In this document: positions 25,542 to 35,095 of the stretch, in pieces
How the letters are laid out: each line of letters opens with the position of its first letter
How positions within the stretch are numbered: the first letter of the stretch is position 1
Assembly: GCA_024402335.1 (NCBI GenBank)
Contig: JAKSTZ010000003.1
Coordinates: 83,826 to 147,825 of the forward strand
Direction of reading: 5' to 3'
DNA: 64,000 nucleotides
Origin: Bacteroidales bacterium
GTDB taxonomy: Bacteria; Bacteroidota; Bacteroidia; Bacteroidales; UBA1715
Notes under the pieces: model-generated
Told to the model about the DNA's origin: nothing
The model's database searches: none
The model's input: only the letters and a program-made list of their open reading frames with translations
Program-made: the position numbers and the translations under genes

Positions 25542-26768
25542 ATGGGAGTAGTTAATAAGAACTTTACAAAACTGAATGAAAACTATTTGTTTTCGGAGAT
25601 TGCTCATAGAGTGAAAGACTTTAAAACAGCCAATCCGGATGCGAAAGTTATTAGTTTGGGTATAGGCGATGTTACACGTCCATTGTGTCCTGAAGTTATT
25701 AAAGCTTTGCATGCTGCAGTAGATGAAATGGGACAGAAGGAAACATTTCATGGTTATGGTCCAGACCAAGGTTATTCATTCTTGATAGAGAAAATTATAG
25801 AACACGATTATAAATCTCGTGGTATAAAATTGCAACCAAGCGAAGTTTTTATTAGCGATGGTGCTAAAAGCGACTTGGGAAACATTAGCGAATTGTTCGA
25901 TAATGGTAATTTAGTTGCCGTTACCGATCCTGTTTATCCGGTGTATGTCGATACGAATGTGATGGCTGGACGTGCCGGAGAATTGGAAGAAAGTGGATGT
26001 TGGAACAATATTGTGTATCTTCCTTGTAATTTAGATAACGATTTTGTCCCTGAAATTCCAAAAGAATGCCCAGATATTATATATTTGTGCTATCCAAACA
26101 ATCCTACGGGGACAACATTGTCTAGAGATGCTTTAAAAGCATGGGTTGATTATGCTTTGAAGAACAAGGCAATCATATTGTATGATTCTGCGTATGAAGC
26201 ATTTATAACAGAAGACGATGTCCCTCATAGTATATACGAGATTAAAGGAGCAGAAAAGGTGGCGATAGAATTTAGAAGTTTTTCGAAAACTGCAGGTTTT
26301 ACGGGACTACGTTGTGGTTACACGGTGGTTCCTAAAGGTGTGGTCGCAAGTGATTCAGAAGGACAAGAGTTCCAATTGAATCATTTGTGGAATCGTCGTC
26401 AGTGTACTAAATTCAATGGTACGGCTTATATTGTTCAGCGTGCGGCAGCTGCTATTTACACGCAACAAGGACAAAAAGAAGTAAAAGAAAATATAGCATA
26501 CTATTTAAATAACGCGAAGATCTTACGTGAAGGATTAACAAGCTTGGGATATCAAGTGTATGGTGGTGTAAATGCTCCATATATTTGGTTGAAAACTCCA
26601 AAAGGATATGGCTCGTGGGAATTCTTTGATGCGGTTTTAAATAAATGCCATGTCGTTATAACTCCTGGAGTTGGGTTTGGACCAAGCGGCGAAGGATATG
26701 TGAGACTAACTTCATTTGGAACGACAGAAGATTGTGTAGAAGCAATAGAAAGATTTAAAAAATTGTAA
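25542..26768 (+). CDS. dapL: LL-diaminopimelate aminotransferase
   Basis: PLP enzyme converting tetrahydrodipicolinate and glutamate to LL-diaminopimelate in one step, for lysine and peptidoglycan. The 408-residue protein begins at the ATG at 25542 with [17 protein letters not shown] and has [16 protein letters not shown] and the PLP lysine (Lys249) in [13 protein letters not shown] near-consensus -7 box (TTACTTTG, 25500-25507) precedes it. It uses glutamate as amino donor, which fits its place beside the glutamine and glutamate synthesis genes; glnN follows after 36 bases. Confidence 0.93.
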   Translation: MGVVNKNFTKLNENYLFSEIAHRVKDFKTANPDAKVISLGIGDVTRPLCPEVIKALHAAVDEMGQKETFHGYGPDQGYSFLIEKIIEHDYKSRGIKLQPSEVFISDGAKSDLGNISELFDNGNLVAVTDPVYPVYVDTNVMAGRAGELEESGCWNNIVYLPCNLDNDFVPEIPKECPDIIYLCYPNNPTGTTLSRDALKAWVDYALKNKAIILYDSAYEAFITEDDVPHSIYEIKGAEKVAIEFRSFSKTAGFTGLRCGYTVVPKGVVASDSEGQEFQLNHLWNRRQCTKFNGTAYIVQRAAAAIYTQQGQKEVKENIAYYLNNAKILREGLTSLGYQVYGGVNAPYIWLKTPKGYGSWEFFDAVLNKCHVVITPGVGFGPSGEGYVRLTSFGTTEDCVEAIERFKKL

Positions 26769-26804
26769 AAAAACAAACGGTGTATTAATTATAAAATTTA
26801 ACTT

Positions 26805-29000
26805 ATGTCAAACTTAAGATTTCAAGTAGTAGGCGAGGCTTTTAAGAAAAAAGCAGTAGCTGTAGAAGCTCCTGAGTCAGTAACATCGGAGTACTTCGGT
26901 AAGTATGTGTTTGGCCGCGAACAAATGGCTAAATACTTGTCAAAAGAAACAGTTAAGAAAATTCGTGACGTAATTGATAATGGTGCGACATTGGATAGAG
27001 ACATTGCGAACCACGTTGCTGCTGGTATGAAACAATGGGCAATGGAAATGGGTGCAACTCACTATACTCACTGGTTCCAACCATTAACAGACGGAACAGC
27101 AGAAAAACATGATTCATTCATTGAATATTCAGGTGCTCCAGGAGAAGGCGTTATCGAAGAATTCTCAGGAAAACTTTTAGCTCAACAAGAACCAGATGCT
27201 TCTAGTTTCCCAAGTGGTGGTTTGCGTAACACTTTCGAAGCTCGTGGTTATTCAGCATGGGATCCTTCATCTCCTGCATTTATCGTTGACGATACACTTT
27301 GTATCCCAACTGTATTCGTGTCTTACACAGGTGAAGCTCTTGACTACAAGGCTCCTCTTTTGAAGGCTTTGAATGCTGTAAATAAAGCAGCTGTTGACGT
27401 ATGTCACTATTTCGATAAAAGCGTAAAAAAAGTATATTCTTACCTTGGTTGGGAACAAGAATATTTCTTGGTTGACGAAGGTTTGTATGCAATCCGTCCT
27501 GACTTATTGTTGACTGGCCGTACATTGGTAGGTCATGAATCAGCCAAGAACCAACAGTTGGAAGACCACTATTTTGGTTCTATTCCAGAACGTGTACAAG
27601 CTTGCATGAAAGAAATCGAATTTGAAGCTTACAAATACGGTATTCCTCTAAAAACTCGTCACAATGAGGTTGCTCCTAACCAGTTTGAATTGGCACCTAT
27701 CTTTGGTGAAACAAACTTGGCTAACGACCAAAACTTGTTGATCATGTCTGTTATGAAGAGAGTTGCTCGTAAACATGGATTTAGAGTCTTACTTCACGAA
27801 AAACCATTCGCTGGAATCAACGGTTCTGGTAAACACAATAACTGGTCTCTTGGAACAGATACAGGTGTTGGTTTGTTTACTCCAGGTAAAAATGCTACAG
27901 AAAACTTACAGTTTGTAACATTCGTAGTAAATACTTTGATGGCAGTTTACAAAAATAACGCATTGTTGAAAGCTTCTATCATGACTGCTCAAAACTCACA
28001 TCGTTTGGGCGCTAACGAAGCACCTCCAGCAATCATCTCTGTATTCTTGGGAACTCAATTGTCTGCAATTCTTGACAAAATTGAAAAGAGTAAAGTTGAA
28101 GAATCTATCACAATTGAAGGTAAACGTAAATTCAACCTTGGTGTTTCTCAATTGCCAGAAGTATTGTTGGATAACACTGACCGTAACCGTACTTCTCCAT
28201 TTGCTTTCACAGGTAACCGTTTCGAATTCCGTGCTGTAGGTTCTTCAGCAAACTGTGGTTCTGCTATGATCGCATTGAACACTGCAGTTGCTGCTCAATT
28301 GAAAGAATTCAAGGCTGCTGTTGATGCTAAGATTGCAAGCGGAATGACTAAAGATGAAGCAATCTTCACAGTATTGAAGAAACTTATCAAAGAATCGAAA
28401 GCTATTCGTTTCGATGGTAACGGTTATAGCGAAGAATGGAAACGCGAAGCTGCTAAACGTGGCTTGGATTGCGAATCAAGCGTTCCACTAATCTATGATG
28501 CTTATACTAAACCAGAATCAGTAAAAATGTTCGAAAGCTGTGGAATCTTCACAGAAAAAGAATTGGAAGCTCGTAACGAAGTTAAATGGGAAATCTACAC
28601 TAAGAAAATCCAAATCGAAGCGCGCGTTTTGGGTGACTTGGTAATGAATCACATTATACCAGTTGCAACTCGTTATCAATCAGTTCTTTTGGACAACGTA
28701 TATAAAATGACTCAAGTGTATGAACACACAAAAGCAGCAAAATTGTCTGCTCATGATAATTCAACAATTGAATCATTGTCTGAACACATCGCAGCTGTAA
28801 AAGACTATGTTGAACAAATGGTTGACGCTCGTAAAGTAGCTAACAAAATTACTGATGAAAGACAAAAAGCATTCGCTTATCAAGAAACAGTATTACCATT
28901 CTTTGACAAGATTCGCTATCATGCTGATAAACTTGAAATGATAGTTGATGACGAAATGTGGTCTTTACCAAAATATAGAGAATTATTATTCATTCGTTAG
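26805..29000 (+). CDS. glnN: Glutamine synthetase type III
   Basis: ATP-dependent ligation of ammonia to glutamate. At 731 residues it has the size of the large hexamer-stacking type III enzymes of Bacteroidota, not the roughly 450-residue type I. Visible features are the N-terminal YFGKYVFG segment, THYTHWFQPLTDGTAEKHDSF, the ATP/glutamate site NGSGKHNNWS, and ENRTSPF-like DRNRTSPFAFTGNRFEFR. The codon use, rich in C-ending codons, suggests strong expression. A perfect terminator follows the stop. Confidence 0.95.
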   Translation: MSNLRFQVVGEAFKKKAVAVEAPESVTSEYFGKYVFGREQMAKYLSKETVKKIRDVIDNGATLDRDIANHVAAGMKQWAMEMGATHYTHWFQPLTDGTAEKHDSFIEYSGAPGEGVIEEFSGKLLAQQEPDASSFPSGGLRNTFEARGYSAWDPSSPAFIVDDTLCIPTVFVSYTGEALDYKAPLLKALNAVNKAAVDVCHYFDKSVKKVYSYLGWEQEYFLVDEGLYAIRPDLLLTGRTLVGHESAKNQQLEDHYFGSIPERVQACMKEIEFEAYKYGIPLKTRHNEVAPNQFELAPIFGETNLANDQNLLIMSVMKRVARKHGFRVLLHEKPFAGINGSGKHNNWSLGTDTGVGLFTPGKNATENLQFVTFVVNTLMAVYKNNALLKASIMTAQNSHRLGANEAPPAIISVFLGTQLSAILDKIEKSKVEESITIEGKRKFNLGVSQLPEVLLDNTDRNRTSPFAFTGNRFEFRAVGSSANCGSAMIALNTAVAAQLKEFKAAVDAKIASGMTKDEAIFTVLKKLIKESKAIRFDGNGYSEEWKREAAKRGLDCESSVPLIYDAYTKPESVKMFESCGIFTEKELEARNEVKWEIYTKKIQIEARVLGDLVMNHIIPVATRYQSVLLDNVYKMTQVYEHTKAAKLSAHDNSTIESLSEHIAAVKDYVEQMVDARKVANKITDERQKAFAYQETVLPFFDKIRYHADKLEMIVDDEMWSLPKYRELLFIR

Positions 29001-29016
29001 TCAAACGAAACCTTAT

Positions 29017-29044
29017 GGACAGCGGATTTTCCGCTGTCCTTTTT
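29017..29044 (+). terminator. Rho-independent terminator between glnN and gltB
   Basis: The perfect 9-bp stem GGACAGCGG/CCGCTGTCC with a 5-base loop is followed by five T. It stands only 28 bases before the gltB start, so gltB depends on a promoter within or very near it, or on read-through. Confidence 0.85.
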
Positions 29045-29072
29045 ACCCCGAACTTTAAAAAATTATACGCAT

Positions 29073-32000
29073 ATGAAATGTTTTTATCCAAAACATCAGG
29101 GATTGTATTATCCCGAAAATGAGCATGATGCTTGTGGTGTTGGACTTGTAATTCAGCTACATGGAGGGAAATCCCACGACATTGTAGAGAAAGGTCTACA
29201 AGTGTTGGAACACATGAATCACCGTGGTGCAGAAGGTATAGATGCAAACACAGGTGATGGTGCTGGTATATTAGTACAGATCCCTCACGAATTTATCCTT
29301 CTTCAAGGAATCGCTGTTCCTGAAAAAGGTCGTTATGGAACAGGTTTGATTTTCTTACCTAAGAACGAAGGCGAAGCTTCAATCTGTATGAATTTCTTGA
29401 AAAAAGAAATCGAAAAAGAATCATTGACACTTATCGCTGTTCGTGACGTTCCTGTAAATAGCTCAATTTTGGGTGAAGGTTCTCTTGCAACAGAACCACA
29501 AACAAAACAAGTATTCATCTCTGGTGGTGCAAGTCAAGAAGAACTTGAACGTAAATTGTACATCGTCCGTAAGAAAACGGAGATTGCAGTTATGAATGCT
29601 GATTTGGCAGAAAAACGTAGTTTCTATGTGAATAGCTTGTCAACAAAAACCATCGTGTACAAAGGTATGTTGACATCTCCTCAATTACGTGAGTATTATT
29701 CGGATTTAACTCATCCAAACTTCACAAGTGCCATCGCTCTTGTTCACTCACGTTTCAGTACAAACACATTCCCAACATGGGATTTGGCACAACCATTCCG
29801 TTTGTTGGGTCACAATGGTGAAATCAATACGATTAAGGGAAATAGATTCTGGATGACTGCACGCGAAAGTGTCTTGAAATCAGACAAACTTGGCGATTTG
29901 AAGGAATTATATCCACTTATTCAACCAGATATGAGTGATAGTGCTTCACTCGACAACGTATTCGAGTTCTTGATGATGTCAGGCTTGTCATTGCCACACG
30001 CTTTGTCTATGCTTGTACCAGAAAGCTGGAACTCTAAAAACCCTATTCCTGATGATTTGAAGGCATTCTATGAATATCACAGTATGTTCATGGAACCATG
30101 GGATGGACCTGCAGACTTAATGTTTACCGATGGTCGTTATGCCGGCGGTATGCTTGATAGAAACGGTTTGCGTCCAGCTCGTTATGTAATCACCAAAGAT
30201 GACTTGATGGTTGCTGCTTCAGAAACAGGTGTGTTGAAATTCGATGCTGCTGATGTTCGCGAAAAAGGTCGTTTTAGTCCAGGTAAAATGATACTTGTTG
30301 ATACAGAAACAGGAACAATCTATCGTGATGCAGAAATTAAAGATAATTTAGCAAAAGCATATCCATATAGAGATTGGATCAATAAAAACTGTATTGACCT
30401 TTCTACTATCACTTCTGGTCGTGCTGAAAAAATCGAACTTCCTAACTACAAACAAATGGTTAAGGAATTCGGTTACACGAAAGAAGATATCGATATGTTG
30501 ATTGATGCAATGGCTGTTGAAGGTAAGGAACCTGTAAACTCTATGGGTAACGATACGCCACTTGCAGTTATGTCTGACAAACCACAACGTATGTTTGCAT
30601 ATTTCCGTCAGTTGTTTGCTCAGGTAACTAACCCACCAATTGACCCAATCCGTGAGGAATTGGTAATGTCTATGATGAGTTATGTAGGATCTGTTCACTC
30701 AAACTTGTTGGAACCAACTCCAGAAATCTGCAAGTTGTTGAAGGTTAAAAATCCAATATTGACAAACAGAGAGTTTGACTTATTGTTGAACTTGAACTAT
30801 AAAGGTTTCACAACTACTGTGATTCCTATGACATTCGAACCTGCCGCTGGTGTTGAAGGTTTCGAAAAAGCAGTTGACGATATGTGTATCGCTGCTGAAA
30901 AAGCAATCGATGAAGGTAAAAACTACATCGTATTGAGCGATCGCTCGGTTGACGCTACTCACGCTGCAATTCCATCGTTGTTGGCTGTATCTGCTGTTCA
31001 CCATTATTTGGTTGAAAAACGTAAACGTATGCAAAGTGCCATCGTTGTTGAAACAGCAGAACCACGTGAAGTTATGCATTTCGCATTGTTGTGCGGTTTC
31101 GGTGCAAACATCATCAACCCATACATGGCATTCGCAGTCTTGAAAGAAGAAATTAAGAACGGAAATATTTCTCTTGACTACGAAAGTGCACAAGCACATT
31201 ATATTAAAGCGGTGACAAAAGGTATCATGAAGATTATGTCTAAGATGGGTATCGCTACAATCAGAAGTTACCGTGGTGCACAAATATTCGAAGCTGTTGG
31301 TATTGGTTCTTACGTATTGAATAAATACTTCAAAGGAACAAATTCTAAGATTGAAGGTATCGATATGTCTGATATCTACCGTGACGCTGTTACAGCTCAC
31401 AAAGCTGCTTTCGAAGCCGAAGAATGGACTATTGAAAATGCAGGTAACTATGCCTTCCGTAAAGATGGTGAATTACATGCTTGGAACCCAGAAACTATCT
31501 CTAAATTACAAATAGCAACACGTACAGGTGACTATGCTAAATACAAAGAATTCACGAAAGCTGTAGATGAAAAAGCTCATCCAATTTGGTTACGTGACTT
31601 CATGGATTACAAGAAAAATCCTATTGATATTAGTGAAGTAGAACCAGCAAGCGAGATTGTAAAACATCTTGTTACAGGTGCAATGTCATTCGGAGCTATT
31701 AGTGCTGAAGCTCACGAAGCAATTGCAATCGCAATGAACAAACTTGGTACTAAGAGTAACACTGGTGAAGGTGGTGAAGATTCTGACCGCTACAAACCAC
31801 GTGAAGACGGATTGTCAACTCGTAGTGCTATCAAGCAGGTTGCTTCAGGTCGTTTCGGTGTAACAACTGAATATCTTGTAAATGCTGACGAAATTCAAAT
31901 TAAGGTTGCGCAAGGTGCAAAACCAGGAGAAGGAGGTCAGTTGCCAGGTTTCAAAGTTGATAAAGTGATTGCAAAAACACGTCACTCTATCCCTGGAATC

Positions 32001-33575
32001 TCATTGATTTCGCCTCCACCTCACCACGATATTTACTCAATCGAAGACTTGAAACAATTAATCTACGATTTGAGAAACGTAAACCCTAAAGCTGCTATCA
32101 GCGTTAAGTTGGTTTCTGAAACAGGTGTAGGTACAATTGCTGCCGGTGTTGCAAAAGCAAAAGCAGATTTAATCTTGATTTCTGGCGCTGAAGGTGGTAC
32201 AGGTGCAAGTCCAGTAAGTTCTGTAAAACATGCAGGTCTTCCAGGTGAACTTGGTTTAGCAGAAGCACAACAAACATTGGTAATCAATAACCTTCGTGGT
32301 CTTGTACGTCTTCAAGCCGATGGTCAGTTGAAAACAGGTCGTGATGTAATCATCTCTGCATTGCTTGGTGCTGAAGAATTCGGTTTCGGTACAAGTACAT
32401 TGATAGTTCTTGGTTGCGTAATGATGCGTAAATGTCACAAAAACACTTGTCCTATGGGTGTTGCGACACAAGATCCAGAATTACGTAAACGTTTCATCGG
32501 ACACTATCAATATCTTGTAAACTTCTTCAACTTCTTGGCTGAAGATATCCGTGAACATTTGGCTCAACTTGGTTTCAAGACATTGAACGAAGCTGTTGGT
32601 CGTGCAGATTTACTTGTACAAAAGAAATTTGATTGCAATCCTAAGATTGGTAAAATCGATATCTCTAAATTGATTTACATGCCAGAAGAAGCAAAAACAA
32701 ATGCTTTACACTGTGTTAAATTAGGTATCAACAAAGTTGAAGAAGGTATCGATCATAAGATGATTGAACAAGCAAAAGCTTCAATTGAGAAAGGTACAAA
32801 ATCTGAATTGTCGTTCGAAATCGAAAATACTGATCGTACCGTAGGTGCAATGCTTTCAGGTGAAATCGTGAAGAAATATGGCGAAGCAGGTTTGCCAGAA
32901 GATACAATTAAAGTAAACTTCAAGGGTTCAGCTGGCCAAAGTTTCGGTGCATTCCTTACAAATGGTGTAACATTCAAATTGGAAGGTGACTCTAACGACT
33001 ATGTTGGTAAAGGTCTTTCTGGTGGTCGCATAGCAATTATGCCTGCTGAAGGAACGACATACGCTCCAGAACAAAACATTATCGCTGGTAATACCATATT
33101 ATATGGTGCAACTTCTGGTGAAGTTTACATTAGCGGTCGCGTAGGTGAAAGATTCTGCGTTCGTAACAGTGGTGCAATCGCAGTTGTTGAAGGTGTAGGT
33201 GATCACTGTTGTGAATATATGACTGGCGGTCGTGCTGTAATTCTTGGTCCAACAGGACGTAACTTCGCTGCCGGTATGAGTGGTGGTGTGGCTTATGTTC
33301 TTAACGAACAAGGCAACTTCGATTACTTCTGTAATATGGAAATGGTAGAATTGTCATTGTTGGAAGACAACCAAGACGTTCATGAACTACAAGATCTTAT
33401 CTACAAACACTTTACTTATACGGGAAGTCCTATTGCAAAACGCATCTTGACAAACTGGAATGAGTATGCTGGTAAATTCATCAAAGTAGTTCCAATTGAA
33501 TACAAGAAAGTACTTCACGATGAAAAGATTGCTGCAATCAACAAAAAGATTGCTGAAGTAGAACGCGATTATTAA
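29073..33575 (+). CDS. gltB: Glutamate synthase, large subunit
   Basis: Catalyses glutamine plus 2-oxoglutarate to two glutamates with GltD. The 1500-residue protein carries the four expected parts: glutaminase domain whose nucleophile is Cys21 after a cleavable propeptide (HDACGVG), central domain, FMN-binding synthase domain (GGEGGEDSDR, GAKPGEGGQLPG, SGAEGGTGASP) with the Cys cluster CVMMRKCHKNTCPMGVATQ for the 3Fe-4S centre, and the C-terminal beta-helix (glycine-rich repeats from about 1240). It is followed by gltD after 21 bases. Confidence 0.97.
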   Translation: MKCFYPKHQGLYYPENEHDACGVGLVIQLHGGKSHDIVEKGLQVLEHMNHRGAEGIDANTGDGAGILVQIPHEFILLQGIAVPEKGRYGTGLIFLPKNEGEASICMNFLKKEIEKESLTLIAVRDVPVNSSILGEGSLATEPQTKQVFISGGASQEELERKLYIVRKKTEIAVMNADLAEKRSFYVNSLSTKTIVYKGMLTSPQLREYYSDLTHPNFTSAIALVHSRFSTNTFPTWDLAQPFRLLGHNGEINTIKGNRFWMTARESVLKSDKLGDLKELYPLIQPDMSDSASLDNVFEFLMMSGLSLPHALSMLVPESWNSKNPIPDDLKAFYEYHSMFMEPWDGPADLMFTDGRYAGGMLDRNGLRPARYVITKDDLMVAASETGVLKFDAADVREKGRFSPGKMILVDTETGTIYRDAEIKDNLAKAYPYRDWINKNCIDLSTITSGRAEKIELPNYKQMVKEFGYTKEDIDMLIDAMAVEGKEPVNSMGNDTPLAVMSDKPQRMFAYFRQLFAQVTNPPIDPIREELVMSMMSYVGSVHSNLLEPTPEICKLLKVKNPILTNREFDLLLNLNYKGFTTTVIPMTFEPAAGVEGFEKAVDDMCIAAEKAIDEGKNYIVLSDRSVDATHAAIPSLLAVSAVHHYLVEKRKRMQSAIVVETAEPREVMHFALLCGFGANIINPYMAFAVLKEEIKNGNISLDYESAQAHYIKAVTKGIMKIMSKMGIATIRSYRGAQIFEAVGIGSYVLNKYFKGTNSKIEGIDMSDIYRDAVTAHKAAFEAEEWTIENAGNYAFRKDGELHAWNPETISKLQIATRTGDYAKYKEFTKAVDEKAHPIWLRDFMDYKKNPIDISEVEPASEIVKHLVTGAMSFGAISAEAHEAIAIAMNKLGTKSNTGEGGEDSDRYKPREDGLSTRSAIKQVASGRFGVTTEYLVNADEIQIKVAQGAKPGEGGQLPGFKVDKVIAKTRHSIPGISLISPPPHHDIYSIEDLKQLIYDLRNVNPKAAISVKLVSETGVGTIAAGVAKAKADLILISGAEGGTGASPVSSVKHAGLPGELGLAEAQQTLVINNLRGLVRLQADGQLKTGRDVIISALLGAEEFGFGTSTLIVLGCVMMRKCHKNTCPMGVATQDPELRKRFIGHYQYLVNFFNFLAEDIREHLAQLGFKTLNEAVGRADLLVQKKFDCNPKIGKIDISKLIYMPEEAKTNALHCVKLGINKVEEGIDHKMIEQAKASIEKGTKSELSFEIENTDRTVGAMLSGEIVKKYGEAGLPEDTIKVNFKGSAGQSFGAFLTNGVTFKLEGDSNDYVGKGLSGGRIAIMPAEGTTYAPEQNIIAGNTILYGATSGEVYISGRVGERFCVRNSGAIAVVEGVGDHCCEYMTGGRAVILGPTGRNFAAGMSGGVAYVLNEQGNFDYFCNMEMVELSLLEDNQDVHELQDLIYKHFTYTGSPIAKRILTNWNEYAGKFIKVVPIEYKKVLHDEKIAAINKKIAEVERDY

Positions 33576-33596
33576 TCAGTTAAAAAGAATCAGATT

Positions 33597-35021
33597 ATGG
33601 GAAACCCTAAAGGATATATGACGATAGCTAGAAAAGAAGCAGGCTATCGTCCAATACACGAAAGAATTGTAGATTTTAGTGAAGTTGAACAGACACTAAA
33701 TCTTGAAGACAGAAAATTGCAGGCTTCACGTTGTATGGATTGTGGAGTGCCATTTTGCCACTGGGCTTGTCCTCTTGGCAATAAAAACCCTGAATGGCAG
33801 GATTTAATGTACAAGGGTAAATGGCGCGAAGCTATCGCTAAGTTGCAACAAACAAGTAACTTCCCTGAATTTACCGGTCGTGTTTGTCCGGCATTGTGCG
33901 AAAAATCTTGTGTGTTGGCACAAACTGGTGAGGCTGTAACTTGTCGTGAAAACGAAGCTGCTCTTATCGAATATGCTTTCAATCAAGGAATGATAGTTCC
34001 TTGTCCTCCAAAAACACGTACAGGTAAATCTGTTGCTGTAATTGGTTCAGGACCTTCGGGATTGGCTGCAGCTGATATGTTGAACAAAATGGGACATACA
34101 GTAACAGTATTCGAAAAAGACAATGCAATAGGTGGTTTGTTACGATTTGGTATTCCAGATTTCAAACTAAATAAAAAAGTTATCGAACGTCGTTTAGATG
34201 TGCTTAAAGCAGAAGGTATTACATTCGTTACAAGCACTTGCGTAGGTAAGGATATTACAACATCTGAATTGATGAGCAAATTCGATGCAATCTGTTTGAC
34301 AATGGGTTCTGGTGAACCACGTGATTTGCCTATCGAAGGACGTGATTTAAAAGGTGTTTATTTCGCACTACAATTGTTACAACAACAAAACCACGTGAAT
34401 GCAGGTGAGGAAGTTGCTGCAGCAGAAAGAATTTCTGCAAAAGGAAAGAAAGTGTTGGTAATCGGTGGTGGTGATACTGGTTCAGACTGTGTTGGTACAT
34501 CAAACCGCCAAGGTGCGACTTCGGTTACACAAATCGAAATCATGCCAAAACCACCAGTAGGATACAATCCTGCTACTCCTTGGCCAAACTACCCAATGGT
34601 GTTGAAAACATCTAGTTCTCACGAAGAAGGTTGCGATCGTTTCTGGAATCTTGCTAGTAAGAAATTCATCGGTAAAGATGGTGTTTTAACTGGCGTTGAA
34701 GTTGCTGAAGTTGAATGGTCAAAAGATGCTGCAACAGGAAAAATGTCTATGAAGGAAACTGGTAAGACATACGTGATTGAAGCAGATATAGTTCTATTGG
34801 CAATGGGATTTGTTCACCCAGTTCATACAGGTCTTCTTGATGAATTAAAGGTTCAATACGATCAAAGAGGTAACGTTGCTGTTGATGCAAACCAAATGAG
34901 TAGCGTAGAAAAAGTATTCGCTGCAGGTGATACAGCAAGTGGTGCAAGTTTGGTTGTTCGTGCAATTGCTTCGGGTAGAAAAGCAGCTGCCGGAATTGAC
35001 AAATATTTAAGTACAAAATAA
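33597..35021 (+). CDS. gltD: Glutamate synthase, small subunit
   Basis: Supplies electrons from NAD(P)H to GltB. In 474 residues it shows the N-terminal iron-sulfur cysteines (CMDCGVPFCHWACPLGN, then CPALCEKSC), the FAD-binding GSGPSGLAAADMLNKMG, and the NAD(P)H-binding GGGDTGSDC. The C-terminal FAD segment AAGDTASGASLVV is also present. It forms an operon with gltB and ends at a terminator hairpin. Confidence 0.96.
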   Translation: MGNPKGYMTIARKEAGYRPIHERIVDFSEVEQTLNLEDRKLQASRCMDCGVPFCHWACPLGNKNPEWQDLMYKGKWREAIAKLQQTSNFPEFTGRVCPALCEKSCVLAQTGEAVTCRENEAALIEYAFNQGMIVPCPPKTRTGKSVAVIGSGPSGLAAADMLNKMGHTVTVFEKDNAIGGLLRFGIPDFKLNKKVIERRLDVLKAEGITFVTSTCVGKDITTSELMSKFDAICLTMGSGEPRDLPIEGRDLKGVYFALQLLQQQNHVNAGEEVAAAERISAKGKKVLVIGGGDTGSDCVGTSNRQGATSVTQIEIMPKPPVGYNPATPWPNYPMVLKTSSSHEEGCDRFWNLASKKFIGKDGVLTGVEVAEVEWSKDAATGKMSMKETGKTYVIEADIVLLAMGFVHPVHTGLLDELKVQYDQRGNVAVDANQMSSVEKVFAAGDTASGASLVVRAIASGRKAAAGIDKYLSTK

Positions 35022-35028
35022 AAATGTC

Positions 35029-35055
35029 GGGGGCAGGGTTTTACTCTGCCCCTTT
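35029..35055 (+). terminator. Terminator after gltD
   Basis: The GGGGCAG/CTGCCCC stem with a short AT-rich loop is followed by five T. Relatives of this hairpin occur at 23401 and 52339. Confidence 0.75.
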
Positions 35056-35095
35056 TTAATAAAAGAAAGTTGAATTTCTCTAAACGTTATATATT

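Noticed and set aside
30780..31400. Long minus-strand frame of 206 codons within gltB
   Set aside because: It is rich in Cys, His and Phe as expected from the antisense of a well-coding gene, has no family resemblance, and gltB is intact over it.
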